Source: Echinarachnius parma (taxonomy: Eukaryota > Echinodermata > Echinoidea > Clypeasteroida > Echinarachniidae). From it: 64,000 nucleotides of DNA. The DNA lies in the NCBI GenBank assembly GCA_037951105.1, contig JBAMJV010002934.1:1-64000 (forward strand), read 5' to 3'. The translations under genes were made by a program, and so were the position numbers. This document shows positions 33,874 through 44,899 of the stretch, piece by piece. Each line of letters begins with the position of its first letter. Position 1 is the first letter of the stretch. Under the pieces are notes generated by a model. It saw only the letters and a program-made list of their open reading frames with translations. It was not told the DNA's origin and searched no databases.

Positions 33874-36621
33874 AATTATTCCCATGCAAGGTGAATAATG
33901 CAGCCCATGACTTAGATAATGTTTGTTTGATATCACGTGTTTCTTTACTCTTCTGGTCACATTGGGTGCAGTGAGGGGGGAAAGAATGCCATAGGGGGAT
34001 TAATAGCCCCCCTTTCACCCATATACCCTACCCTACCTTGTATTAAAGTTACTTATTATACTACTTCCTATACACCTATCATTAACCCTCACAGGGCTGC
34101 ACCCCGATTGTACCATTGAGTTAGTACGGGATCATATAGTCCGTTGCACTGAGAGAGTTAAGGCAGCAGCTTTCACTTGATCAATGATGATCAAACTGGT
34201 ATGTAGCTTATCAAGGGGAAAGGACAATAGTGTTTTATATGAAAAAAAGGGGGAGGGAAAGGGATTAAGAGAAGGGATTAATTGAAAGGGATTAAGAGAA
34301 AGTGATTACTTCCTGATTAAGACTATAATTGTTATCTAGGATGCAATGATAAAGTGAACTATGCTCTGAAAAAAACAAAAATTGTATGGTGGTACTGAGG
34401 TCCATCTTATGGATTGGGAGGTTATGGGTTCAAGCCCCAGTAGGGTCCTTGGTGAAAACAAAAATTTTTGGGAGATTCTGGGAGATTGAGCTACAGAAAC
34501 GCCCAAATGAGCCCCCTCCCCCCTTAAAAAAAATATTAAAACAAGTTTTAGAATGCTACTTTCATGAAGGCAAGCTTGATAAGTAGCCCCCCAAAATACA
34601 TTTTAATTTTGTCTTTCCGGCTCATACCAAAGATTTGACATTTCAAGACTAATCACCCTGCGCCCCATGTATTTTTTTCTTCTTTCTCTGCCTTCATTGG
34701 CTTGCACTACTACCTCATGCTAATTAAAAAGAGAAATGCATGTTGTCAAGCGGGAGCCTTTTCTATAAAATCCCAAATTTGTATAAAATAATACTCGTTT
34801 TATTTTTAAATTATACATGAAGAATAAAAAGGTCGAAAAAATGCATTTCTATAAGGCTCTCAAACTTTTAACATGCTTATCACAAGTTTTAAAAAGGTGA
34901 CAAAGTACCCTTCTCTTTCTCAATGGATCAAATAAAATCGGCCGCCCACTCCTCTTTTTATTTCTCAAATGAAATATTTGTTATGTTTAGTGATATGGCA
35001 GTCGTATGGCTTGTAGCTACGCCAACGATGTTAGATATTGAAGACAATTCAAAGTTTTATTGGAATAATAAACCTTGAAACCATTGTAATGGTTCTTAGA
35101 AATAGTAAGTAGCATTTTAACAATTAATGTTTAAATACTTGTGGTGGTCTGGTTGTTAAAGCGAACCAAAATGATAGCATTTCATCTATGCTACTTCGTT
35201 AGCGACTTTAATTTGATATATAAATCCCTAAAAATGGCCCACAGATGAGGCCACACCAATCTCGCAAAGAGACTACACAAATTACTTTTTTTGCGGCGTC
35301 CCGTACTAACATGGAGACTGCCATGTTTACATTTTTGTGCAGACCCCCAGCAAAGATGTGACGTTATTTTGGACTTCAAAGCTAAATTTCCATTCATGAT
35401 CATGTTGAAAGAAGAGCCAATGTTGTCTTTGTTGAAACACAGGCCACTACAAAACGTATATATCTAAACAGAGGAGTTATTAACAAACGACTATTTGAGA
35501 CGGGAACGTGTGGAAATGTGTCTAAATGTGGTTATTTAGCCAATTAATATCATAGCTTTTGAACAGAATTGTCAGAGGTTGCCATGGTGACAATTGTTTT
35601 TTGCGTGAGCTCGAACATGCTCACTACTATAATGATTTGTGCCGAACCAATTTCTTTAGCATGCCCCCAAAACAGCTGCGATGATACTGAACTACGTACC
35701 AAACATTCCTTTCCTTTGATTTGGAAAGGGGTGTCATTCCTCTTTGTCGTACAAAACAAAGGCTTGTATAGTGAACTAACTGCCTAAACGTATTTCTATA
35801 GTTACAGTTTTAAGAAATGCAAGTTTGTCATTTACCCAACTATTTCACCTAAACAATTGAGATGTAGTATCGAAATTGCATTGTTTCCCTGTCTAAAGCC
35901 TATGTAGTTGTTTTTGCAGTGATTCATATCAGAATAATAAATGCTCGTGGTATAGATTATGTTTCATTAGGGCGGAAATAAATGCATGACTTCTGGTATA
36001 ATTATTATCTATGTACCATGATATTTCTAAGTATAACTACTGAATTAAAAGTCATAAAAAGTATGCACTCGTTAATATCCTTCAAGTCAAAGGTCGTTCT
36101 GACTAGAAAATAAGTACTATCGTGTTTAACATGTGTTTGAAGTAGAAATAAACATAACACATAATGAATAATTTGATTCTAAATGCTAAAATATAAGCTG
36201 TGCAATGTATTTTTGTTTGCTTCGATTTTTAATAAAGATACATCATTAAACTAATAGTTAAAATGTCATTTGGCTAGACCAATCAACATCAGTCCCCAAA
36301 AACGTCACATTTCGGCAGCAAACAAAAATCATGGCGCCACTCAGAGCATACATAAGGAGCCTGTGATAGCAAAACAAAAACTATGCTCACTCTTTCAAAA
36401 GAAATAATGGAAGGGATGATTCAGGGACATTTGAGATGTGTGAAAATAGGTCTTACTACACAGTTTGCCTTGTATTATGCGTTTTGGTTTGCTTTAATTA
36501 TACTGTGTACAATGCACTTTTTGGTTTGATTAATGTTTTTATTGCAACTCTTGGTTCTGGTATTAGCTTTGGGAATGTAACATTTTAACTTTTATTATTC
36601 CAAGTTTACAATGTTACTGGT
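33874..36621. other. AT-rich DNA; tRNA-like piece at 34385-34460; no gene accepted
   Basis: Purine-rich 'agggattaagagaa' repeats occur near 34255-34310. A sequence at about 34727-34921 ending 'gtacccttctctttctcaatgg' resembles the 'AGAAGGGCG' MITE. The ORFs at 35191-35403, 35550-35759 and 35569-35787 show no motif. Confidence 0.4.
34385..34460 (+). mobile_element. tRNA-like sequence (SINE head remnant)
   Basis: 'Ggattgggaggttatgggttcaagccccagtaggg' has a B-box GGGTTCAAGCC in a plausible T-arm. The A-box side 'tggtggtactgagg' is degenerate. It is not a functional tRNA. Confidence 0.45.
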
Positions 36622-36662
36622 AATAATAATATATATTTATATAGCGCATAATAGATTAGAGT
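36622..36662 (-). mobile_element. SINE tail fragment ('tatatagcgc')
   Basis: 'Aataataatatatatttatatagcgc' matches the 3' tail of the SINE at 20636-20996 in the same orientation. Only the last ~40 bp remain. Confidence 0.6.
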
Positions 36663-37004
36663 CAGAATATTATGCAAACAAAGTATTGTATAAGATCGTA
36701 ATGGCAAAAATGTTAATTCATCACATCGCAATTAAAAATGATTATTAATGCAAGTCTAGATCCATTGACCTACTTATCAAACATGATTAATTTCTCATGA
36801 GATGTTATAAGTATTATTATTATTACTGCCTGAAGGATCCATAATATTACAAGCCCTGCATTTTAGCCCCCTAAAGAAAAAGAGTATTCTAAACAATCAT
36901 AAAAGAGCCTCCTTAGATACAACATTCAGTGCAAAAACATCTCAGAGTATTATTTCTTTTTGCAGACAGGCTTAGAAAGTAGCCCCCCCCCCCCTGTACA
37001 ATGG
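36663..37004. other. AT-rich spacer with poly-C run
   Basis: C run at about 36983-36994. Nothing else recognised. Confidence 0.4.
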
Positions 37005-37388
37005 TTAAAGGTGCACCTGTAAAGTGTCAGATATTGCCCAAAATGACATTTGAGACTTCAATCCTGTACCAGAATCATTATAAGATATGTCCGAATGATG
37101 TGTAAAAGTTTCATTGAAAAAGAACACTGCTTTCCTGGTTAAAAAAGCGAAAATATGCGTCAGCTTTTACAATGAATTACTGTATGACGTTTATGAGGTT
37201 TATGACCGTTCATTAACGCTCTTGAGCTGAATGATAGATATCGTCATACTAAAGGGGCATTTGAAAAAAATCTAACCCTATTTTATTCTTCTCTTACCAT
37301 AAGCTAAACAACACCGTAGAAGAGAAACAAAACGAGGAAGCTAAAAGTAATTTTTGTGGAGTTAGACACTTTACAGGCATCCCTTTAA
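37005..37388. mobile_element. TTAA-flanked element 'AGG..GCACCTGTAAAGTGTC'
   Basis: The left end TTAA-AGGTGCACCTGTAAAGTG pairs with the right end CACTTTACAGGCATCCCT-TTAA. The interior (~375 bp) is AT-rich with no ORF. It is another member of the TTAA-targeting, AGG/AGGG-starting group in this window, but a different family. Confidence 0.85.
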
Positions 37389-37709
37389 TGCATTCATATG
37401 AAGAAAAAAAATGTGGTAATGAACTTGTATTGGTAGACTTTCTCTATGTTAAGAAATTATTGAGATTAGTGTTTGGATTTAGGGATCAATGAGATAATAA
37501 GGGCAAGTGAACTTTACAAGAGTAGAATTAGGGGTACAATAGCACGCAGATTAGGACCTCATTAAATACAAGGGGTCCTCGTGAGAGCCTGTCAAAGACC
37601 TCAATGCTTAATCCCCAAAGCTCATTTTCATCAGCTTTTAAGCTCTTTTTGTAGGTTAGGACACTAGATGTTCATCTCGCTGAACCATTAGCTTGTGCCT
37701 TAACCTGTA
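37389..37709. other. AT-rich spacer
   Basis: Faint echoes of the 31950-33260 array ('aatgaacttgtattgg', 'gatcaatgagataataag'). No gene. Confidence 0.4.
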
Positions 37710-37880
37710 CAGGACCATGTTGCAGAAAGAGATACAGTCGATTGTAAGTTGCAACTAATTGTAAGTCAGAAAATGTGAGCGTTTCAACCAATCAGAATTT
37801 CACATTTAGAACACATGATCGGACTTACAATTAATTGTAACTTTCAATCAATTGTATCTCTTTCTGCAATGGGGACCCAG
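37710..37880. mobile_element. Palindromic MITE 'GTTGCAGAAAG' family, CAG-flanked, copy 3
   Basis: The element spans 37713-37877, with inverted GACCATGTTGCAGAAAGAGA and 'tctctttctgcaatggggacc' ends and CAG at 37710-37712 and 37878-37880. The interior matches 12347-12511 in inverse orientation. Confidence 0.85.
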
Positions 37881-38141
37881 GTCATATACTGTAAATACTT
37901 GGGCTATGGTCTTCAATGAGTTAACATATACTAGGATCGATGTTTGGTATTGAATCACTGAATGAAAGTTTAGGTGAATCTTTAATCTGCGAATCAATAC
38001 AGATATATTCTGTATGAAGTACTTGATATGTGTGTGCCCTGTGATTCAGTTGAGATCAATCTTGAATAATGAACTTGATGAGCTTTTCAAGTACCAGTAA
38101 TGAACTTCTATACTAAAAAAAATAAAAACACAACGGAATCA
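37881..38141. other. AT-rich spacer
   Basis: 'Gaataatgaacttga' echoes of the upstream degenerate array; nothing else. Confidence 0.35.
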
Positions 38142-38385
38142 GAGGAACTATTTCATTTTAAACATTCCATTAAAAAACAAAAAATATATCCTAAGGGAAT
38201 AGTTTCCATGTCTGCTGACAGTAAGCATGCACTGTGGACATTTTTATTTTTTGAAATTATATTTGAGATAGAGAACTATTTCATCTTAAACATTCAATAA
38301 AAAGAAATTAAAACAAATATATATATATGCTAAGGAAATAATTTCCAACTCTGCCGACAGTAAGCATGCACTATAGATTTTTTTT
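38142..38385 (+). repeat. Direct duplication, ~125-bp unit
   Basis: 'Gaactatttca-tttaaacattc-at-aaaa' through 'gacagtaagcatgcact' occurs at 38146-38233 and again at 38273-38372, with about 85 percent visual identity. Confidence 0.8.
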
Positions 38386-38599
38386 ATAAATATTATTAAA
38401 CTTGATATAATATCTATGGGAGCTTGGTTTTTTTTTTTTTGGCAGCCATTTAAATCAGTTTAGGGCCAAAATTCACCCTTAGGTTTATTATATCATTTGA
38501 TGTCACTGTACATACTAAAATTATTTTTTACTATTGTTCACTTGTAAAAGGTGAGTGAACCCGTAGTCCACTGTATGTGACCATCTTATCTGTCAATCA
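38386..38599. other. AT-rich spacer
   Basis: No feature recognised. Confidence 0.35.
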
Positions 38600-39420
38600 A
38601 TGCATTGCTGCTGGTAGAAAAAAGTACATGATACATTTTATATAAAAACAAATATATGATACATTTTATATTTAAAAATTACATGATACATTTTATATAA
38701 ACAAAATTACAGTCGGTCCTTAGCCCCAGGTTTTAAAACTAACTAAGTACGAGCTGAAGAAGTGCAAATAGCAATGCACTGCTACTGGTAGAAAAATTAC
38801 ATTTTATATAAAAAAATTACATAATTATTACATTTGAGATGAATTTACAAATAAAGAACATTAACCCTCGGTCCTTAGCCCGAGGTTTGAAAACTAACTA
38901 AGTACGAGCTGAAGAAGTGCAAAGATCAATGCATTGCTGCTGGTATAAAAATTACATTTTATATAAAAAATTACATTTTATATAAAAAATTTACATTTTA
39001 TATAAAAAAAATACATAAAACATTTGAGATGAATTTACAAATAAAGAACATTAACCCTCGGTCCTTAGCCCCAGGTTTTGAAACTAACTAAGTACGAGCT
39101 GAAGAAGTGCAAAGTGCAATGCATTGCTGCTGGTAGAAAAATTACATTTTATATTTTAAAAATTACATAATTCAATTTATATAAAAAATAACATTGACCC
39201 TCGGTCCTTAGCTCCAGGTTTTAAAACTAACTAAGTACGAGCTGAAGAAGTGCAAAGTGCAATGCATTGTTGCTGGTAGGAAAATTACATTTTATATAAA
39301 AAAATTACATAATTCAATTTATATAAAAAAACACCATATACATTTTTAGAATTTTTTTTACAAATTAATAACATTGACCCTTGGTCCTTAGCCCCAGTAC
39401 AAACTGAGGAAAGGCAAAGA
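38600..39420 (+). repeat. Tandem array, five units of ~140-190 bp
   Basis: Each unit has 'ggtccttagcccc-aggtttt-aaactaactaagtacgagctgaagaagtgcaaa', then 'caatgcattgctgctggtagaaaaattac', then a variable 'attttatataaaaaaattacat' stretch. Core starts lie near 38715, 38870, 39060, 39202 and 39382 (last partial). Length differences come from the AT-rich segment. Confidence 0.92.
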
Positions 39421-39906
39421 CCCTTCAGATTCAAGTGTTGAAACATTTTTGTTTTTGTCCATGTAAATTAAAGGTAAACTTAAATGCTGGAATTTTCGCT
39501 TTCTGTTACTAATAAGTGCAGAATTCCTGTCGCTTCTCTTCGTTTATTTCCTCTTGGGTATCACTAATAGCGGAAATAAGCAATGTTTTTTAAACAACTA
39601 TTAATTGTTTTGATTGACCACCGGTGGCTGTCATGTTTTCTAACGCCTACTGTATGAAACGTTATCTGAGCGCACATCTGAGCATACACAAACGAAAATG
39701 GGTTATCTAATTGATGTTGTTAAGTCTGCTGCTATGTCAGTAGTTACATAATGTGCTTATGTTAGTGCAAGGTCAGATGACGCTTCATATGGTACAGTTG
39801 GAAAACATGGCAGACTCCATTCTTCAGTCAAAATAATTGATAGTGGTTTAAAAACCATTGATTATGACAGCATTGCGTATTGCAGTAGCCAGCATTCAGC
39901 TCCCCT
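39421..39906. other. Unique DNA; nothing recognised
   Basis: No ORF or repeat recognised between the tandem array and the MITE dimer. Confidence 0.4.
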
Positions 39907-40660
39907 TTAAAGGGATCTAGTAAATTTGTTGAGATGTGAAAAAAAGTGATCAAAGGTTGATGCAATGTATATTGTTATCTTATATGTCCACTTAGTAATG
40001 TGTGAAAATTTCATGTTAAATGGATGTAATATGGCCGAGTAATGAGCAAAAATGCTATGTGATATTCACTAACTTATTGCAATGACTTTTTACACGTTTT
40101 GCACTATCCAGTGAATAGTTTAACATCCGGACACTTCAATCGTAAATATCTTTTTAATGAAAGGGACATTTGAAAAACCGTAACCTGTCCCATGCTACTA
40201 TTTTTACTACGAATACAACAAGGTGTGAGAGAACCACTAGAGTTCCAAAGACATTTTGAGGATTTGGACAATGTTACTAGATCCCTTTTAAGGGACTTAG
40301 TAACATTGTCAAAATCCTCAAAATCCAATTGGAATTCTAGCGGGTCTCTCATACCTTGTTGTATTAGTAATAACAATAAAAGCATGGGACAGGTTTTGGT
40401 TTTTGTCGAATTTCCCTTTCGTTAAAAAGATATTTACGATTGAAGTGTTCAGATGTTAAATTATCCACTGGATCGTCGAAACCGTGTACAAAGTCAGTGC
40501 AATGAGTTAGTGAATATTACTTTGCATTTTTGCTCATTACTCGGCCAAAAAACGTCCATTTAACTTGAAATTTTCACGCAATACCCAGCGGATATATCAG
40601 ATAACAACAATATACATTGTATCAGCCATTCATAACTTTTTGCACATGCCAACAATTGAA
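39907..40660. mobile_element. Tail-to-tail inverted dimer of the 'AGGGATCTAGTAA' MITE
   Basis: A full copy runs 39907-40291 (TTAA-AGGGATCTAGTAA to AGATCCCT). A second copy starts at the same central TTAA (40288-40291) in reverse and runs to about 40657, where it stops at 'caacaattg' without its outer end. The junction reads CCCTTTTAAGGG. The pair makes a ~750-bp inverted repeat. Hydrophobic ORFs on both strands here are artefacts. Confidence 0.9.
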
Positions 40661-41544
40661 AAGTGCATGACGGTACAAAGTGATTAAGAAGTAGCTAGAC
40701 GTACCATCTACTTTCTCAGCACTTCTTGATTTCAAGATTGTGCATGCTGGACATGCAGTGCTGGTATGCATAAAAGTTATTCATAGAAATCAAAGTGGAT
40801 ATTACATAATGCTAGCGTAGAGCGTGACAATGTTATTTGTTAAGAGAGTTGATTTTATCGTTTATTACCAGGGGTCAAAGTTACTTAATCATACATTAAT
40901 TATGACAAAGTACCACTTAACTCTCTTATTTTACTTGTTTAATGGTGGTAATTCATAGAATTGTTTGAAAGGTACATGCACTGTCCCTCTCTCCCCATTA
41001 TATCTCTTTCTTTTTGATGCTCTCTTATTATACCTGTAACTTTAATCAACTCCAAAATGATGGTCCATTCTAGATTCTATTCAATTTGATTACGTTTATT
41101 TTCCATATGCCAGTGAAAAATCCGCCAAACCATCAAAATGACAGCAGGACATAAGTAATGAACTTAGAGAATTGAGAATAAAAATCATGATTCTTTGAAA
41201 TGTTATTCTGCTTGCATTTTGTTATTCCAATTTGAGATTTGTTTAAACATGAAAATAGAGAAGTTCTCTTGAATTGACAGGATATCAGGGAATATGGGAT
41301 TATGGGATTCCCTGTAGGCAGGCCATGCACTAACTTACATGCCATGCCATGCCCTTTCACATCAAAATATTAAAAATATCAACAGTTTCTGTCATTAGAA
41401 GTTACACTTTACACTTTTTTTTATCACAATGCAAATTATTACCTTCAAAATATTTGTATTGTGATCATAAGTTTAAAATGTTAGGATAATATTCAATTGC
41501 ATCATAATTGTTTAACATAATTGTAATTTTTACACTACCCTCTC
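40661..41544. other. AT-rich unique DNA; nothing recognised
   Basis: 'Catgccatgccatgcc' microrepeat near 41339. No gene. Confidence 0.4.
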
Positions 41545-41815
41545 AATTAATTTAGATTTGAGGGGTTTTGGTGTGAAAGAGGCAATAGGGTTTACCAAAG
41601 TTTGATCCCTCTGACTGCTAGGAGGTATAGTCCTCCTGTTGATGGGCAGTTCCTATTGTCGAAGCACTTCTGAAGTGATTTAGATTGAGGGGGTTTTTGG
41701 TATGAAAGGGGTGTGAGGGTTTACCAAAGTGTGATTTGTCTCTCAATCCCTCTGAATGTTAGCTAGGAGGTATAGTCCTCCTGCTGATGGGCAGTTCCCA
41801 TTGTCCAAGCAGTGC
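41545..41815 (+). repeat. Imperfect direct repeat (~130 bp period)
   Basis: 'Tttgaggggttttggtgtgaaag' through 'aggaggtatagtcctcctgttgatgggcagttcc-attgtc-aagca' occurs at about 41560-41670 and again at 41690-41813. The embedded 'aggaggtatagtcctcct' is itself an 18-bp palindrome with a short centre. Confidence 0.85.
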
Positions 41816-42369
41816 GTCATTGTACCAGGGCGTTTTACAAGATTTCCCACCGCACCTCACTCCAGAGACTCCCTCCAACTCTTACGCGAATTAGATACAA
41901 TGAAATACCTAACCCATAGCCGACGAGGACTGGGTGTGCTGTGTACTACGTCTATGGAAAGAGCAGTACCTGGTATGAAATGGGTTAAGTGGTCAGGAAG
42001 TAGGTGATGAAGTATGTGCTTGGAGTTCATGTGAAATCAAAACTGCTTCTGTGTCTGTTTTGAGGGGAAAAGGAACCTTAACGAAGGTCGAAATATAAAA
42101 AAACATAAATGTCATTTGTACTCGGTATCTCGTCTGCGATATTTATGAACAAAAATTGTTGTGTGTCTTTATTAAAACAAAATCTCCCTTTCAGATGATC
42201 CAATCTCTTGTATGATATTGTTGTACCAAAGGGATCTGCAACAAAGAAACCAAACAAACAAAACCATGACATATTATCAGCCGTTAAAGCACATCTAAAA
42301 TTCAAACAAATCCAAATATGTAACTATCCTTTATGCAGAAAGAGCAAATAAATGTGAATAAGTTAATTT
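41816..42369. other. Unique DNA; nothing recognised
   Basis: The 83-residue ORF at 41756-42007 starts inside the repeat and has no motif. Confidence 0.4.
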
Positions 42370-42720
42370 AGGACTCTTGTGTATAATTTATTTGTTTTTG
42401 TCTGGTGTCAATTGTGTTTCACTGGTTAAGAGCAAGGGAAGATATTATTTCAGCACTCTAGATTACATCGTGTCGTAAAGCATACACTTTCCATTTTGGT
42501 GTCAATCATTTGTCATTGAGAAGAGAAAGTGTAAGTATACACCAAGCAAAGGTGTTAATTCAACACTCTAGATGATAAAGTTGTAGTATAGCATAATTAC
42601 TGATTTAGAGAATGCTTATATATACACCGGGAGTTGTAATATAGCGTCAAGTTTTGTATTCGGTGTCAATCTGATGTCACAGATTTAGAGATATTGTGCG
42701 GAGATGTGTTATTCAATTAT
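42370..42720 (+). repeat. Degenerate tandem repeat, ~110-125 bp units
   Basis: 'Ggtgtcaat', 'cagcactctagat', 'gtagtatagcat' and 'tgatttagag' landmarks recur about three times. Confidence 0.55.
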
Positions 42721-43792
42721 TAATCCACTATTAAGAATTAATCACTTCACAATGAAATAAACATGATGGCGGAATAATGCATACAGGGGAAATGGTACGA
42801 GGGATAGAAATGAAATATTAATATATCGCTGAATATCTCTATATAATTCTTGTTCCAGTCGTGGTATTCCATCAATATTTGATGCAATTTCTGAGTGTTT
42901 TCAAACGGACGATGGTGTGGTTTTAGGGATGTTCCGTATATCAGTGTCAGATACCGAGCGCCACTTTTCACAGCTATTTCTCCACTTGAGAAAAAAAAAA
43001 CAATGAAAATTTGATGATAGGATAAAATGATACTTTTCTTTGCTCTTTATGTATGTGTATAAGTTACAAATCTCTCTTGCTATAACATGCATCTTCAGGA
43101 CCATTGGCAGAAGAGTATGATTTCTCGGATTAACTCTATGAATGCCAGGTCGACTCGAAGTCACAAAACTCATAGAATCAGATATATATTGATTTGTTCC
43201 TATTAAATGCACGCAATATATCATTTTGATAGATATTTAATCACTTGTATCATAGACCTATAGGTCTATGCTTGTATAGACACTCAGACTTCTAATAAAG
43301 CTTGAAGGTGAATGACAGTAGTGGGAAACGCCCCACCCCCAAAAAATGATAATGAATGCTCTTATTACCAACCATGTGAAAGAGTATAATTTTACTAATA
43401 TGGGATTATATAAATTTGGCCAGGAAACAGCCTTCTAATTAATATATTTGCAAAATTATAAAACTGATTTACTGTAAATCGTACCGCCAACGCGGAATCG
43501 CGCATACGCTACGTGCAAATGACCTCGTGCTCTACACGTGGTCTTTGCTATACAGGCTTGTCCCCGACTTGTCAATATCTCCAGCCCAGCGCTAGCAGCG
43601 CGGACAGGTGCGAACGGGCGGTGGATTTATAAATTTCACGGGCGGTCATTGGATTTCTTCCGATATTTCTGTATTTAATGATGCTTAGGTTCGGATTTTA
43701 CCACACAAGCCCTTTTAAAATACTTATTCAACAATATTGGTCAATATAGATGTTTTCGGTTACTAAGAAGGCAATCATCCAGCTTCAACCCA
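42721..43792. other. Unique DNA, GC/CpG-richer at 43480-43630
   Basis: 43480-43630 ('gtaccgccaacgcggaatcgcgcatacgc', 'cagcgctagcagcgcgg') is CpG-rich in an AT-rich background. A short perfect palindrome 'agacctataggtct' lies at 43254-43267. No exon recognised. Confidence 0.4.
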
Positions 43793-44109
43793 TTAAGGCC
43801 CAGTCCCATACGGACGATTTTCACGGCGATTCGCAACGACTCGCAACGATTTACTAGAACGAATCGACTCGATTTAGCCACGGTTTTGGGCATGGGCGTA
43901 GCGACTTACGTAATACCTATTCATCAGGGGGGATGAATGAATAGATCATCCCCCAGTTGAATGGGTATCAATGACAAATCTACGCCCATGGTTTTGGGGA
44001 AGAACCGATACGATGTAATACGATGCAACACGACCTAAGCGATTTTCTCGACGAACGTCAAATCGTTGCGATTCGCCGTGAAAATCGTCAGTATGTGACT
44101 GGGCCTTTA
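43793..44109. mobile_element. PIF/Harbinger-like MITE, copy C, with a nested insertion
   Basis: The element spans 43796-44106. AGGCCCAGTCCCATACGGAC pairs with 'cagtatgtgactgggcct', and the next ~25 bp ('gattttcacggcgattcgcaacga') are also inverted. TTA flanks both ends (43793-43795, 44107-44109). It shares ends with copies A and B but a different interior, so it is a related subfamily. It is interrupted at 43891-43989. Confidence 0.88.
43882..43998. mobile_element. 99-bp mini-element nested in the MITE, 9-bp target duplication
   Basis: The insert at 43891-43989 has 10-bp inverted ends (ATGGGCGTAG / CTACGCCCAT) and is flanked by GGTTTTGGG on both sides (43882-43890, 43990-43998). A 9-bp duplication would fit a Mutator-like element; hAT (8 bp) is the alternative if one base is shared. 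It contains complementary 'ggggggatga' and 'tcatccccc'. Confidence 0.8.
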
Positions 44110-44429
44110 CCGAAAGTCAGAATAAAATGCAAATTGTTCAGAACCATTACGATGTAATAAAAAAGGAATGTGACATCGCAACTCTGGAGTTCTAAATTGG
44201 TTAACAGAATGTGGATAATAAAATCAGGGATGTTTCCTAAGGAAAGAGATCTGAGATGTGATCATAGTGTGAGCCATCCCCTGAGATTGTTACTGAGCTC
44301 AGATCATTTCTGTAATTGTGGATGGACAGATTGACAGGGAGATATATTTAGCAATAACAAACGCGGTTGGTAACTTGCTGATTGGTCCACACCTATTTTG
44401 TCTTCTCCTATCTTGTGTACTAGCAATAT
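44110..44429. other. AT-rich spacer
   Basis: Nothing recognised. Confidence 0.4.
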
Positions 44430-44734
44430 CAGGGGATGTTTCACAAAGATTCTAAGTTGAACTTAACTCTAAGTTGGACCCAACAATTATGGAAAGCCAT
44501 TTGTAGCCTTGGAATAAATTATATTTAAAAGCAAAAAATACAAATATTTGAGACTTCCGACAGGAAAATAAATCAATTATTAATAACAAATACAGCTGAT
44601 ATCATCAAATTTTATGCCTTTTCAAAAGAACTGAAACATTTCAAAAATTTTACAAAGAAACTAACAGCTATCCATAATTGTTAGGTCTAACTTCTGGTTA
44701 AGTTCAACTTAGAATCTTTGTAAAACACCCACAG
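44430..44734. mobile_element. Palindromic MITE 'GTGTTTCACAAAGAT' family, CAG-flanked, copy 2
   Basis: The element spans 44433-44731. 'gggatgtttcacaaagattctaagttgaactta' is inverted at the right ('aagttcaacttagaatctttgtaaaacaccc'). CAG lies at 44430-44432 and 44732-44734. The interior parallels 9244-9540, mostly in inverse orientation. Confidence 0.85.
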
Positions 44735-44756
44735 AAGCTTAGGATTATGGATGTTG

Positions 44757-44815
44757 TTTGGGGTTGGGGTTAGGGTGAGGGTTATGTTTAGGGTTGGGGT
44801 CAAGTTTGTAGTTGG
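44757..44815 (+). repeat. Short degenerate GGGTTA/GGGGTT repeat
   Basis: 'Ggggttggggttagggtgagggttatgtttagggttgggg' is G-rich and telomere-like but irregular and only ~50 bp long, so it is interstitial simple sequence. Confidence 0.7.
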
Positions 44816-44899
44816 GGAACGATAAGTTTTAGGCATCATATAGTAGAAATTTGATGTAGGCCAAATGGGTGAGGATGAAGCGAACATAAACCACGCTGT

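Noticed and set aside
33533..34018. 161-residue minus ORF
   Set aside because: Driven by poly-C and (GTGAGGGGG)n tracts; no domain.
40104..40425. Overlapping ORFs on opposite strands with similar peptides
   Set aside because: They arise from the inverted MITE dimer, so the similarity is that of the repeat itself.
44757..44815. Telomere repeat
   Set aside because: Only about 50 bp, irregular mixture of GGGTTA, GGGGTT and GGGTGA; interstitial simple sequence.
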